A DNA stretch of 52,707 nucleotides from positions 1 to 52,707 of the forward strand of contig JBEKTY010000034.1 of NCBI GenBank assembly GCA_049515555.1, written 5' to 3'. Made by a program: the position numbers and the translations under genes. A model generated the notes under the pieces. The model had not been told where the DNA came from and did no database searches. It saw only the letters and a list, made by a program, of their open reading frames with translations. The stretch is from JBEKTY01 sp049515555. GTDB lineage: Bacteria > Planctomycetota > Planctomycetia > Pirellulales > Thermoguttaceae. Numbering within the stretch: the stretch's first letter is position 1; each line of letters opens with the position of its first letter. This document shows positions 16,096 to 24,511 of this stretch, in pieces.

Positions 16096-16180
16096 TTTCC
16101 CGTACTCCTCTCGCTCCGCGAGAGGGAGGGCATCACGCGGAGCGTGATGAGTACGGAAGTTATTTGTCGGCCCATACTAA
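16096..16180. repeat. 85-bp nested palindromic repeat, copy 2
   Basis: Same orientation and architecture as the copy at 14771-14855, differing at about two positions. The two copies bracket the GH16 gene, about 1.24 kb apart. This copy overlaps the last bases of the small minus-strand gene at 16177. Confidence 0.9.
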
Positions 16181-16323
16181 CGGCTCGCGGGTTCGCGTCC
16201 GAAGAGAGGGGAGGGGAACTCTGCGCCGCGGGTGCAATCAATACTCGCCGACGGGCAGGCCGTCGTTCCGCGCAGCCACAGGATACAAGTTCCCAAGGCG
16301 ACTACGGCAATCACTTTCTTCAT
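16177..16323 (-). CDS. small secreted peptide or lipoprotein-like ORF (48 residues)
   Basis: Starts MKKVIAVVALGTCILWL, a textbook signal sequence, with aggag 7 nt upstream of the ATG at 16323. The short mature part (TTACPSASIDCTRGAEF...) has two cysteines and ends as it enters the 85-bp repeat. I do not recognise it. The good start signal and signal peptide support a real gene, possibly truncated by the repeat. Confidence 0.4.
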   Translation of the reverse strand: MKKVIAVVALGTCILWLRGTTACPSASIDCTRGAEFPSPLFGREPASR

Positions 16324-16490
16324 CGCCAGTCTCCTACTGCATCGTGAACAGCCGCCAGTATCTAGCAGCCGGTCCATGATTACAATAGGATGGACTGGAT
16401 GTTGATTTACAATGCCAAACACCGCCTAATGGTGGGGTTTATTGGTCCTGCTTTGCCAACAGGATAATTCCGTTATTTTTTTCGCGGGCC

Positions 16491-17105
16491 CTAATTGCGG
16501 ATCGCTGACCGCTCATAGCTCCTGCGGGCATCCCAGAAGACCCAGCCGAGATAGACGTTGCCGGCCAGCGATGCGCCCAGACCCAGGAGCAGGCCCCAGA
16601 AGGGCAGCCAGGGTTTCTCCGCTTCGTGCGTCGCGGTGGGCCCGGCCGCCGCCGGCTGGGGTTCGGCCTTGCTCCCGCCGCCGGAAGGCTCGAGGTATAC
16701 CGCCGGCTTGGCATTGGGGTCGGGGGGGAAGGGGGCCGGTGAGATCTGACCGGCCTTCGAGCCCGGCACGCCGTGGAGCAGATCGAAGGCCGGCCCGGCG
16801 GGGGCCGTGCGGCCGGCGGGCGTCAAGGCGGCCGGGCCTTCTCGACCCGCCACTCCCGCCCCCGCCGCCTTGACCGGAATCTCCTTCGGCAACTTCTGAT
16901 TGCCGATGACCACCCGGATCCGCCGGGGATGGATGTCTCGCGCCTCCGCTGGGATGCAGCTCTCCATCTCCTCGCCCGGATTGAGCGCCTGGAGCGTTCC
17001 GGGCTCGATCTGAATGATGTACTCCGCTCCCCCCTGGGGCGACGGCTGATAGCCGATGTCGATCCCCAACAGCAGGGCCGCCAGGCATGTTGCAATTCCG
17101 CTCAT
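16491..17105 (-). CDS. membrane-anchored protein with GAEYIIQIEP domain
   Basis: Product of 204 residues. The N-terminal hydrophobic stretch is MSGIATCLAALLLGIDIG. The conserved segment GYQPSPQGGAEYIIQIEP (about 18-35) leads into ALNPGEEMES and DIHPRRIRVVIG, a domain I associate with planctomycete proteins of unknown function. A Pro/Ala-rich linker follows, then a C-terminal membrane helix (FWGLLLGLGASLAGNVYLGWVF). The last few residues (RSYERSAIRN) are encoded by a fragment of the gctgaccgctcat repeat unit also present at 40715-40769. Function unknown. Confidence 0.65.
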   Translation of the reverse strand: MSGIATCLAALLLGIDIGYQPSPQGGAEYIIQIEPGTLQALNPGEEMESCIPAEARDIHPRRIRVVIGNQKLPKEIPVKAAGAGVAGREGPAALTPAGRTAPAGPAFDLLHGVPGSKAGQISPAPFPPDPNAKPAVYLEPSGGGSKAEPQPAAAGPTATHEAEKPWLPFWGLLLGLGASLAGNVYLGWVFWDARRSYERSAIRN

Positions 17106-17117
17106 TTTGATACCGGG

Positions 17118-17352
17118 GTTGTCAGTTGTTAGTTGTCGGTTGTCGGTTGTCGGTTGTCAATTGATTGCTGAACGCTTCGGTGTCTTCCCTTCTATCGTAG
17201 CTTACCACGCGCCCGACGGTAGGGTCGAGCGCAGAAAAGCCCCATCGGAACCACGACGGAGGACGGGCGACGGGCGACGGACGGAAGCACCCCAGTCCGT
17301 CTGCCGTCGTCCGTCGAAAATGGTGGGGCTCGCTCTGGCTCGACCCACCTAC
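17118..17352. repeat. GTTGTCGG array plus a nested inverted composite element
   Basis: 17118-17160 is a tandem run of gttgtcgg-like units immediately upstream of the minus-strand gene. From about 17218 a composite element begins: an outer pair (gggtcgagcgcag...gcccc and ggggctcg...ctcgaccc, ending 17352) encloses an inner array of cgacgg-like units followed by its complement (17253-17316). The same composite is found at 42188-42291. Confidence 0.75.
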
Positions 17353-17461
17353 AAATTCTCGACCCACCCTACAAATTGGTGTCACCCGGCGGGTTGTGTT
17401 GCGCCCGGCTGGCGGTTAGACTGTCAAAGTTTGTGATCGTGCAACTCGCCGGAGCATCTTG

Positions 17462-18394
17462 GTGAATTGGCTGACCCCGGCCCGCCGCAACTGGCTCTTG
17501 CTGGCCCTGAAGCTGCTGATCGTGGCGCTGGTTGCCTGGTGCGTGCGCGGCACGGTTCTAGATGCGGTGGCCCGGTTGGGCGAGTATTGGCGGCGGTTGG
17601 CGCCCGGCTGGCTGCTGGCGGCCGGCGGCCTCTACCTGCTGGGCCTGCTGCCGGAAGGATTGTTCTGGCATCGCGTGTTGCGGGCCCTCGGGCAAGACGT
17701 GCGGCTGGGCCCCACTCTACGGGCCTATTTCATCGGCCATCTGGGCAAGTACGTGCCGGGCAAGGCCATGGTCGTCGTGCTACGGGCCGGCCTGCTCCGT
17801 GGCCGGCAGCTCGATACCGGCCTGGTCATTGCCAGCGTGTTCCTGGAAACGCTGACCATGATGGCCGTCGGCGCCTGCCTGGCCATACCCATCCTGGCCA
17901 CCTGGTTCTCCAGCGACCCGCGACTGCTGGCCGCGGCGATTGCCCTGACGGTGGTGGCGGGCCTGCCGACGTTGCCGCCGGTGTTCTGCCGGTTGGCGCG
18001 GCTCTTGGGCGTGGCCCGGTCCAGTCCCCAGGCGGCGGAGCGGCTCGCCCGGCTGCGCTACCGCACGCTGGCCGGCGGCTGGCTGGCCATGACCGCCGGC
18101 TGGCTCTTGATGGGGGCGAGCCTGTGGGCCGTGCTGCGGGGGATGGGCATTGCGGCGGGGCCGCCCGAAGAGCTGCTGCTGGATACCGCGGCCGTGGCCC
18201 TGGCCGTGGTCGGCGGGTTCGTGTCGATGATCCCCGGCGGCCTGCTGGCCCGCGAGGCCGTGCTGGCCGCACTGCTGGGCGGGCAGTTGGGGGGGGCCGC
18301 CGCCATCATCGTGGCCGCCCTGCTCCGACTCGTGTGGCTAGTGGCAGAACTCGCGATTTCCGCTATGCTTTATGCCGTGGGAAAGAGGGATTAG
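17462..18394 (+). CDS. flippase-like integral membrane protein (UPF0104 / LPG-synthase TM family)
   Basis: Product of about 310 residues, mostly hydrophobic, with roughly eight membrane segments. The motif FIGHLGKYVPGKAMVVVLRA (about 92-111) is the hallmark of the UPF0104/AglD-C/MprF-like family, proposed to flip or transfer lipid-linked groups. I chose the GTG at 17462 (ggag 7 nt upstream) over the TTG at 17459. It ends 15 bp before a polyprenol-phosphate-sugar synthase-like GT2, so the two probably act on the same lipid carrier. Confidence 0.8.
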   Translation: MNWLTPARRNWLLLALKLLIVALVAWCVRGTVLDAVARLGEYWRRLAPGWLLAAGGLYLLGLLPEGLFWHRVLRALGQDVRLGPTLRAYFIGHLGKYVPGKAMVVVLRAGLLRGRQLDTGLVIASVFLETLTMMAVGACLAIPILATWFSSDPRLLAAAIALTVVAGLPTLPPVFCRLARLLGVARSSPQAAERLARLRYRTLAGGWLAMTAGWLLMGASLWAVLRGMGIAAGPPEELLLDTAAVALAVVGGFVSMIPGGLLAREAVLAALLGGQLGGAAAIIVAALLRLVWLVAELAISAMLYAVGKRD

Positions 18395-18409
18395 GAGGTT
18401 GTGGCCGCC

Positions 18410-19384
18410 ATGCTTTCGATCGTCATCCCGGTTTACAACGAGGCCCAGAGCCTCCCCACGCTGTACGAGGAGCTCGGCGCGGTGGCCGCCCGGGAAGGCT
18501 ACTCGCTGGAGATCATCCTCGTCGACGACGGCTCCAACGACGGCTCGTGGGAGGTTATTCGGCGGCTGGCCGCCGGCGACGGCCGGGTGGCGGGGCTCCG
18601 CTTCCGCCGTAATTTCGGCAAGGCGGCCGCCCTAAGCGCGGGCTTTGCCCAGGCCCGGGGCGAGCTGGTCATGACCCTCGACGCCGACCTGCAGGACGAT
18701 CCGCACGAGATACCCAGCTTCCTGGCCGAAATCCAAAACGACCTCGACCTGGTGAGCGGCTGGAAGAAGGTCCGCCACGATCCGTGGCTCAAGGTCTTCG
18801 CCTCGCGGGTCTTCAACCGCGTGGTAGGTTGGCTGACCGGCGTGCGGCTGCACGATCACAACTGCGGCATGAAGTGCTACCGCCTGGAGGTGCTCCGCGA
18901 CGTGCGGCTGTACGGCGAGCTGCATCGCTTCGTACCGGTGCTGGCCGCCGCCCGCGGGTTCCGCGTGGGCGAGGTGGCGGTGCACCATCGCCCGCGGCTC
19001 TACGGCCGCTCGAAATACGGCCTGAGCCGATTGGTCAAAGGCTTTTTGGACCTCTTGACCGTGAAGTTCCTGACCGGCTTCGCGCAGCGTCCGCAGCACG
19101 TGCTGGGCACGATCGGGCTGGCACTGTTCTTTCTGGGGGCGTTCGGCCTGGTCTACCTGACCGGCGCGTGGTGTATCTTTCGCCTGCACCTCATTCCCGG
19201 CATGGCCGAGGTCCACCTGGAAGAGCGGCCCGCGCTGATCTATTCCATCGCCCTGCTGTTGCTGGGCGGCCAGTTCATGTCGATCGGCTTCCTGGCCGAG
19301 CTTTTCGTGGCCTACCACGATCCGGAGAGCCGGTCATATTCGATCTGCGAGCGCACGCCGCCGCGAATCCAAAATGACCAATGA
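18410..19384 (+). CDS. dolichol-phosphate mannosyltransferase-like GT2 glycosyltransferase
   Basis: Product of about 324 residues starting MLSIVIPVYNEAQSL; a GTG at 18401 is an alternative start, but aggagg is then only 2 nt away. The GT-A nucleotide-sugar site is visible: LVDDGSNDGSW, then RRNFGKAAALSAGF, then TLDADLQDDP. YGRSKYGLSRLVKG is the DPM1/GtrB/ArnC signature. Two C-terminal membrane helices (about 236-258 and 272-298) match the GtrB type, which makes polyprenyl-phosphate sugars. Neighbours are a flippase-like protein and a GT-C-like membrane protein, consistent with a lipid-linked-sugar pathway. Confidence 0.88.
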   Translation: MLSIVIPVYNEAQSLPTLYEELGAVAAREGYSLEIILVDDGSNDGSWEVIRRLAAGDGRVAGLRFRRNFGKAAALSAGFAQARGELVMTLDADLQDDPHEIPSFLAEIQNDLDLVSGWKKVRHDPWLKVFASRVFNRVVGWLTGVRLHDHNCGMKCYRLEVLRDVRLYGELHRFVPVLAAARGFRVGEVAVHHRPRLYGRSKYGLSRLVKGFLDLLTVKFLTGFAQRPQHVLGTIGLALFFLGAFGLVYLTGAWCIFRLHLIPGMAEVHLEERPALIYSIALLLLGGQFMSIGFLAELFVAYHDPESRSYSICERTPPRIQNDQ

Positions 19385-19390
19385 CCAATA

Positions 19391-19539
19391 AGAAGGGGAT
19401 GAGGGGATAAGAGGATAAGGGAGCCGTTGCCGGACACTGAGGGGACGGCGAACAAGCGAAAGGCCCCCGCCCCTCAACCCCTTAACCCCTTATCCCCTCA
19501 ACCCCTCAACCCCTTAACCCCTCAGCCCCTCAACCCCTC
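19391..19539. repeat. AGGGGATAAG array followed by a longer inverted CCCCTTAACC/CCCCTCAACC array
   Basis: 19391-19421 holds short G-rich units on the plus strand, and 19469-19539 holds about nine C-rich complementary units. The C-rich array runs to within 6 bp of the ATG at 19546, leaving no room for a normal ribosome binding site. Confidence 0.85.
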
Positions 19540-19545
19540 CCACCC

Positions 19546-21081
19546 ATGATCGCATCCACCGACGATTCCCATGCGGCGCTGCGGCGCGGCATATACCTGC
19601 TGTTGGCCACGATCGGCCTGGGGGCCGTGCTGGGGCGGATTCTGGCGGTGGATGCGGTGGACCGCCGCGGCCTGCCCGACGCGGGCCTCAAGGCGGCCCT
19701 CAGCCAATCGCGGGAAGAACTCCAGTGGCGGGGCCTCCGCGGCGCGGCCCTCGAGGAGGCCCTGGACCGTGAAAAAACGCGGCTCCTGGTCCGCCTGGGC
19801 GTCCGCCGGCCGTTCCTCAGCGCCAACGACCGCAGCCGCTGGTGCACGGTCCGCGCACTGGTCGAGCCCGAGATGCGCGTCGCCGGGGCCCCCTACGCCA
19901 TCGACAAGGTGATCCAGCAGCCGGGTTGGGACACCATCGACATGGTCAAGCGCGGCGACCACCTTTATTCCAGCAAGCCGCCCCTACTGGCTACGCTGGT
20001 GGCCGGCGAGTATTGGACGCTCTATCACCTCTCGCGGCTGCCGCTGGTCCGTCATCCGTTGTCGCTGGCCGAGCAGCCCTACACCCTGGGCCGCTTCATG
20101 CTGATCACGATCAACGGCGGCCTGCTGGTCCTGTACTTCTGGTCGCTGGCCCGGCTGATCGAGCGGCTGGGCACGACCGATTGGGGCCGCGTGTTCGTCA
20201 TGGCCGCGGCCGTGATGGGCACGCTGGTGACCAGTTTCGCCGTGGTGCTCACGAACCATCTGCCGGGGGCGGCCTGTACCGCCGTGCTGCTGGATGCCTG
20301 GGTGGGCATCGCCCATGACGGCGACCGGCGGCTGCGGACCTTCGCCCTGGCCGGGTTCTTCGCGGCCTTTCTGGCCACCAACGAACTGCCGGCCGGGGCC
20401 CTGGCGGCAGTGGTCAGCCTGGCGCTGCTGTGGCGGGCCCCGCGGCAAACGCTGCTGGCCTACGTGCCGCCGGCCCTGGTCGTTACGGCCGCCTTTTTCG
20501 CCACTAATTGGATTGCCGTTCAAAGCTGGAAGCCGGCCTATATGCACCGCGGCGGCACGGATAACTGGTACGACTACACCTACACCCGCAACGGCCGCCT
20601 GCTGGAAAGCTACTGGAAGGGCCCGCAGGGGATCGATCGCGGCGAGCCTTCGGAGCTGCGCTACGTTTTCAACGCCCTGATCGGCCACCACGGCATCTTC
20701 TCGCTCACGCCGATCTGGCTGCTGAGCGTGTGCGGCACGCTACTGTGGCTGCGGAGAGACGCCGGGCCGCCGCTCAGGCGACTGGCACTGGCGCTGGCCG
20801 GCGTGACGCTCGTCTGCCTGACGTTCTATCTCGCCGCGCCCGGGGTGGATCGCAATTACGGCGGCACGACGAGCGGCTTCCGCTGGGTGTTCTGGATGGC
20901 CCCGCTGTGGCTGGTGCTGATGTTGCCCTGTGCCGACGCCGCTTCCAGGCGCCGAGCGGCCCGGGCCGTGGCCTTGATCCTGCTGGCCGTCTCGGTCCTC
21001 TCGGCCAGCTATCCTACCTGGAACCCTTTCACGCACCCCTGGCTGATGGACTACATGAGCTACCTGGGCTGGCTGAAGTAG
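19546..21081 (+). CDS. GT-C-like multi-spanning membrane protein, likely glycosyltransferase
   Basis: Product of 511 residues. One N-terminal membrane helix (about 15-32) is followed by a soluble loop of about 90 residues and then about nine further hydrophobic segments. GDHLYSSKPPLLATLVAGEYWTLY resembles the first extracytoplasmic loop of GT-C transferases (PMT/ArnT type), and GTTSGFRWVFWMAPLWLVLM is a further conserved-looking stretch. The context (flippase-like protein, polyprenol-phosphate-sugar synthase) supports use of a lipid-linked sugar donor. No clear ribosome binding site because of the repeat array. The TAG stop lies in the inverted repeat that follows. Confidence 0.6.
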   Translation: MIASTDDSHAALRRGIYLLLATIGLGAVLGRILAVDAVDRRGLPDAGLKAALSQSREELQWRGLRGAALEEALDREKTRLLVRLGVRRPFLSANDRSRWCTVRALVEPEMRVAGAPYAIDKVIQQPGWDTIDMVKRGDHLYSSKPPLLATLVAGEYWTLYHLSRLPLVRHPLSLAEQPYTLGRFMLITINGGLLVLYFWSLARLIERLGTTDWGRVFVMAAAVMGTLVTSFAVVLTNHLPGAACTAVLLDAWVGIAHDGDRRLRTFALAGFFAAFLATNELPAGALAAVVSLALLWRAPRQTLLAYVPPALVVTAAFFATNWIAVQSWKPAYMHRGGTDNWYDYTYTRNGRLLESYWKGPQGIDRGEPSELRYVFNALIGHHGIFSLTPIWLLSVCGTLLWLRRDAGPPLRRLALALAGVTLVCLTFYLAAPGVDRNYGGTTSGFRWVFWMAPLWLVLMLPCADAASRRRAARAVALILLAVSVLSASYPTWNPFTHPWLMDYMSYLGWLK

Positions 21082-21154
21082 CAGGCACACTCCGTGTGCC
21101 GTCCGCCATGCCTTTTTCCGCTTCAGCGGACGGCACACGGAGTGTGCCTACTAC
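21078..21154. terminator. inverted repeat between convergent genes (possible bidirectional terminator)
   Basis: Left arm 21078-21107 (gtagcaggcacactccgtg...) and right arm 21126-21154 are near-perfect complements around an 18-nt loop containing a T-run. The arms begin and end with gtag/ctac and provide the TAG stop codon of both convergent genes (19546-21081 and 21151-22773). The same repeat recurs at 36026-36104. Confidence 0.75.
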
Positions 21155-22773
21155 TGTTCCAGCAGCCGCAGCAGGCCGGCGGTGGCCTCGGCCTCTTCGC
21201 TGACCACGGCGTCGGCCCCGGCCTTCTTGATCGCGGCCGTGTTGGCGCGGTAGCGGCAGCGGACGAGGATGCGACAGGCCCGGCTCAAGCGGCGGATGGC
21301 GGCCACGATCTGCCGGGCGGCCTGATCGTCGGGCACGGTGACCACGGCCAGTGAGCACTGAGCGACGGCGGCCCGCCGCAGCACGGCCGGGTCGGTGGCG
21401 TCGCCGGCCACCGTCGGGAAACCCTCTTGGGCATAGGGGTGCAGGTTGACCGGGCTGAGATCGACCAGGCAGGCGGCGATGCCCACGGTCTCCAGGTGCG
21501 AGGCCACCCGGGCGCCGATCGGCCCCAGGCCCACGACCACCGCCCGGCGGACCGGCGGCGCCGCGTCGCGGGCAGACCACGTCCGTTCCAGCTCCGCGTC
21601 GAGCAAGGGATCGACCCAGCGCAGGCCCGTCTTGATCAGCAGTGGCGTAAGGATCAACGTTCCCAGTGCGAGGAACAGCACCAAATGGAAGGACAGCGAG
21701 TCGATGACTCCCGCGGCGGCGCCGGCGGCGAGCAGCAGGAAGGAGAACTCGCCCAGCTCGGCCAGGCCCAGCGCCATGCCCGCCGCGGCGCGCCACCGCA
21801 GGCCGATGGCCCGCAGGGCGAGCGTCGCCGCGGCGGTTTTCAGGGCCAGCACGGCGGCCAGGCCGGCCAGGCACGCGGCCGGATGTTGCAGCAGGACGTC
21901 GAACCGCATCAGCGTGCCCAGGCTCACGAAGAACACGGCGGCGAACGTTTCCCGATAGGGCAGCACGAGGGCGTCGATCTGGGCCGTGAGGCGGTTGCGG
22001 CTGAGGATCAGTCCGGCGGCCAGTGCGCCCACTGCCGGCGGCAGGCCCATGGCCGACGCCCCTACGCCCGCGGCGCCCAGCACCGTCAGCGCGAACAGCA
22101 CGACGAGCTCCGTGCTGCGCAGGCCGGCCAGCAGGGGCACGAGCGAGCGGGCGATGGCCCACCGCATGATGAGCACGGCCACGACGAACAGCACCGACTT
22201 CAGCGTCAGCCACAGCCAGGCCTGGGGCGGCACGGCCTGGCCCGCCCCGGTCAGCAGGGGCACCAGCAACATGAGCGGCACCAGGGCCACGTCCTGGAAC
22301 AGCAGGATGGCGATGGCGCGGCGGCCGTGGGGCGTTTCCGTCTGCCCGAATTCTTCGAGGGCCTTGTAGACCAGCACCGTGGAGCTCAAGGCCGTGGCGG
22401 CCCCCACCAACGCCGCCGGCGGCCAGGCGAGCCCCAGGGCCCGGGCGGCCAGAGTGGCCGGCAGGCTGACCAGGAGCATTTGCAGGCTGCCGCCGAGGAA
22501 GAAGAAGCGTGCCAGGCGGGCCAGCGCGCCCAGCGACAGCTCCAGCCCGATCGAAAACAGCAGCAGCAGCGCGCCGGCCTCGGCCAGGTACTTCAGTTGC
22601 GGGGTCTCGCTGACGATGATCCCCAGGCCGCCGTGCCCCAGCAAGGCCCCCACCGCGAGATAGCCCGCCAGCACCGACGCCCCCAGCCGCTTGCAAAAAA
22701 TGCCGGCCGCCAGTCCCGCCGACAGAATGACCAGCAGATCGATGACCAGTTTGGTGGCGAGCGATGGATCCAC
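21151..22773 (-). CDS. CPA2-family cation/proton antiporter with TrkA-N domain (KefB/YbaL-like)
   Basis: Product of 540 residues from a GTG start. About twelve membrane segments span residues 5-385, including GYLAVGALLGHGGLGIIV, LLLFSIGLELSL, ATALSSTVLVYKAL and ILLFQDVALVPLMLL, the Na+/H+ exchanger fold of CPA2. The C-terminus (about 415-540) has the Rossmann start AVVVGLGPIGARVASHLE and then GDATDPAVLRRA, a TrkA-N/RCK nucleotide-binding domain. It probably exchanges K+ or Na+ for H+, gated by NAD(H) or another ligand. It is convergent with the GT-C gene and transcribed alone. Confidence 0.9.
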   Translation of the reverse strand: MDPSLATKLVIDLLVILSAGLAAGIFCKRLGASVLAGYLAVGALLGHGGLGIIVSETPQLKYLAEAGALLLLFSIGLELSLGALARLARFFFLGGSLQMLLVSLPATLAARALGLAWPPAALVGAATALSSTVLVYKALEEFGQTETPHGRRAIAILLFQDVALVPLMLLVPLLTGAGQAVPPQAWLWLTLKSVLFVVAVLIMRWAIARSLVPLLAGLRSTELVVLFALTVLGAAGVGASAMGLPPAVGALAAGLILSRNRLTAQIDALVLPYRETFAAVFFVSLGTLMRFDVLLQHPAACLAGLAAVLALKTAAATLALRAIGLRWRAAAGMALGLAELGEFSFLLLAAGAAAGVIDSLSFHLVLFLALGTLILTPLLIKTGLRWVDPLLDAELERTWSARDAAPPVRRAVVVGLGPIGARVASHLETVGIAACLVDLSPVNLHPYAQEGFPTVAGDATDPAVLRRAAVAQCSLAVVTVPDDQAARQIVAAIRRLSRACRILVRCRYRANTAAIKKAGADAVVSEEAEATAGLLRLLEQ

Positions 22774-22798
22774 GAGCGGGTTCTATCCAATCACGCGC

Positions 22799-22840
22799 AG
22801 GGTGGCACGTCCCTAAGCGCAGCGAAGGGCGTGCCACCCT
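22799..22840. repeat. palindromic repeat (single copy of the 5588 family)
   Basis: Arms agggtggcac and gtgccaccct enclose the core cctaagcgcagcgaaggg. It lies between the antiporter start and the end of the hydrogenase large-subunit gene. Confidence 0.75.
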
Positions 22841-22869
22841 AATTGGTCAACTTACTTCTTCCCGGCCGG

Positions 22870-24333
22870 TCAGACGTTCTGCGACAGGCGGCGGATGACT
22901 TCGCCTTGCGGGCCGCGGAGCGTGACCGCCAGGGGCATCTGGCCGGGCAGGCTGTGCGTGGCGCAGCCGAAGCAGGGATCGTAGGCCCGGAAGGCCATCT
23001 CGACCATGTTCAACAGGCCCTCGCTCACCTTCCCCTTGTGGATGAGTTGCTGCGCGGCCTTCTTCACCGACATCGAGATGGGGGCGTTGTTATTGGTGGT
23101 GCCCACGATCAGGTTGATCTTGGTAAGGATGCCCCGCTCGTCGGTGGCGTAGTGGTGCGTCAGGGTGCCGCGGGGGGCCTCGACGCAACCCACGCCCTCG
23201 GTCGGCGTCTCGGTGGGCAGCGTGCGGTAGTGCTTGCTCGTAATCTCGGGATCGGCGGCCAGCTCGACCCACCGCTCCGCGGCGTATAGCAACTCGACCA
23301 GCCGCGCCCAGTGGGTGGCCAGCGTGTGATGCACCGGCTTGCCGCCCAGGGTCTCGTACATCCGCTGGTACTGGGCCTGGGCCAGCGGCGTGGCCATGCC
23401 GTCGGCGGCGTTGCAGCGGGCCAGCGGCGTGGCCTTGTACACGCCCGACTCCTCGCCGTCGACGAACCCCTTCCAGCCGATCTTCCGCAGATAGGGGAAC
23501 TTCAAATACGACCAGGGCTCGACCCGCTCCGCCACGAACTCGCGGTACTGCGCGCAATCGTACTTGGCGTGCTCCTTGCCGCTGGGGCTGGTAACGCGGA
23601 TCCGGCCGTCGTAGAAGTTCGTGCAGTTATTGCCGTCGACCATGCCCATGTTGTAGGTGCGGTGTACGAACACGTCGCCGGTGATCAGCTCGACGTACTT
23701 CGGGTTGGCCAGCACCAGGTCGTCGAAGACCTTGAGCGAGAACTGGGCGAACTCGACGGCCTCGCGTCCGCGGGCCTCGATCTCCCGCCGCTGCTCTTCG
23801 TTGATGCCGCGGCTGACGCCGCCGGGCAGGCCCCAGTTGGGGTGCACGGGCCGGCCGCCGATCATCTTGATCAGGGCATGGCCGTCGCGGCGCATCTTTA
23901 GCACCTTGCCGGCCACGTCCATGCCCACCCGCCGCACCACGCCCAGAATGTTGCGCTCGGCGGGGGGCGCGTCGGGCCCGCACACGAAGTCCGGCCCGCC
24001 CAAGGCATAAAAATGCGTCGTATGGTCGGTGGCGTAAAAGATGCTGTAGAGCAGCTCGCGGAGCTTCTTGGCCGCCGGCGGCGGATCGACGTGGAACACC
24101 GCGTCCAGGGCCTTGGTGGCCGCCAGGTGATGGGCCTCCGGGCAGACGCCGCAGATGCGGGCCGTCAGGTTGGGCATCTCCTCGGCCGGCCGCCCCACGC
24201 AGAACTTCTCGAAGCCCCGCAGCTCCGGAATCTGCAAATAGGCGTTGGCCACCTCGCCCTCGTCGTCCAGGAAAATGTCGATCTTGCCGTGGCCTTCCAG
24301 GCGGGTAATCGGGTCGATGGATATGCGTTTCAT
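22870..24333 (-). CDS. mvhA: [NiFe] hydrogenase large subunit, MvhA-type (group 3c-like)
   Basis: Product of 487 residues, started at the ATG at 24333 (ggag just upstream); an in-frame ATG at 24363 is less likely. It carries both Ni-binding motifs: L1 RICGVC (C61, C64) and L2 DPCFGC (C454, C457) followed by ATH. A 27-residue tail after that His would need cleavage by a maturation protease, which is not in the window. It begins KRISIDPITRLEGHGKIDI, as MvhA/F420-non-reducing hydrogenases do. With MvhG, MvhD and HdrA upstream it should oxidise or evolve H2 and exchange electrons with the HdrA flavin. It is the last gene of the cluster and is separated from mvhG by a 178-bp repeat-containing gap. 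Confidence 0.93.
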   Translation of the reverse strand: MKRISIDPITRLEGHGKIDIFLDDEGEVANAYLQIPELRGFEKFCVGRPAEEMPNLTARICGVCPEAHHLAATKALDAVFHVDPPPAAKKLRELLYSIFYATDHTTHFYALGGPDFVCGPDAPPAERNILGVVRRVGMDVAGKVLKMRRDGHALIKMIGGRPVHPNWGLPGGVSRGINEEQRREIEARGREAVEFAQFSLKVFDDLVLANPKYVELITGDVFVHRTYNMGMVDGNNCTNFYDGRIRVTSPSGKEHAKYDCAQYREFVAERVEPWSYLKFPYLRKIGWKGFVDGEESGVYKATPLARCNAADGMATPLAQAQYQRMYETLGGKPVHHTLATHWARLVELLYAAERWVELAADPEITSKHYRTLPTETPTEGVGCVEAPRGTLTHHYATDERGILTKINLIVGTTNNNAPISMSVKKAAQQLIHKGKVSEGLLNMVEMAFRAYDPCFGCATHSLPGQMPLAVTLRGPQGEVIRRLSQNV

Positions 24334-24394
24334 CGTGCTCTCCGTGGAGTCGTTTACAATCAATATCGGACTGTCGCAAGTTGCGAGGTCATGG

Positions 24395-24508
24395 TCCCCT
24401 CTCCCTCCGGGAGAGGGTTAGGGTGAGGGGCGCCAGTTAGGATACTTCGTTGCCGGTTTGCGTGCCGACATCCCCTCACCCAGGCCCTCTCCCGGAGGGA
24501 GAGGGGGA
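24395..24508. repeat. inverted repeat in the mvhG-mvhA gap
   Basis: Arms 24395-24430 and 24472-24508 (core ctctccctccgggagaggg with gggtgaggg) are near-perfect complements, and each arm also contains the self-complementary ccctcc/ggaggg type hairpin. Located inside an otherwise tightly packed operon. The same pair occurs at 46685-46805; single arms occur near 39257 and 42655. Confidence 0.85.
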
Positions 24509-24511
24509 CTG

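Noticed and set aside
19469..19539. CRISPR-like array
   Set aside because: Units are 6-10 bp with no spacers of constant length and no cas genes, so this is simple tandem repeat.
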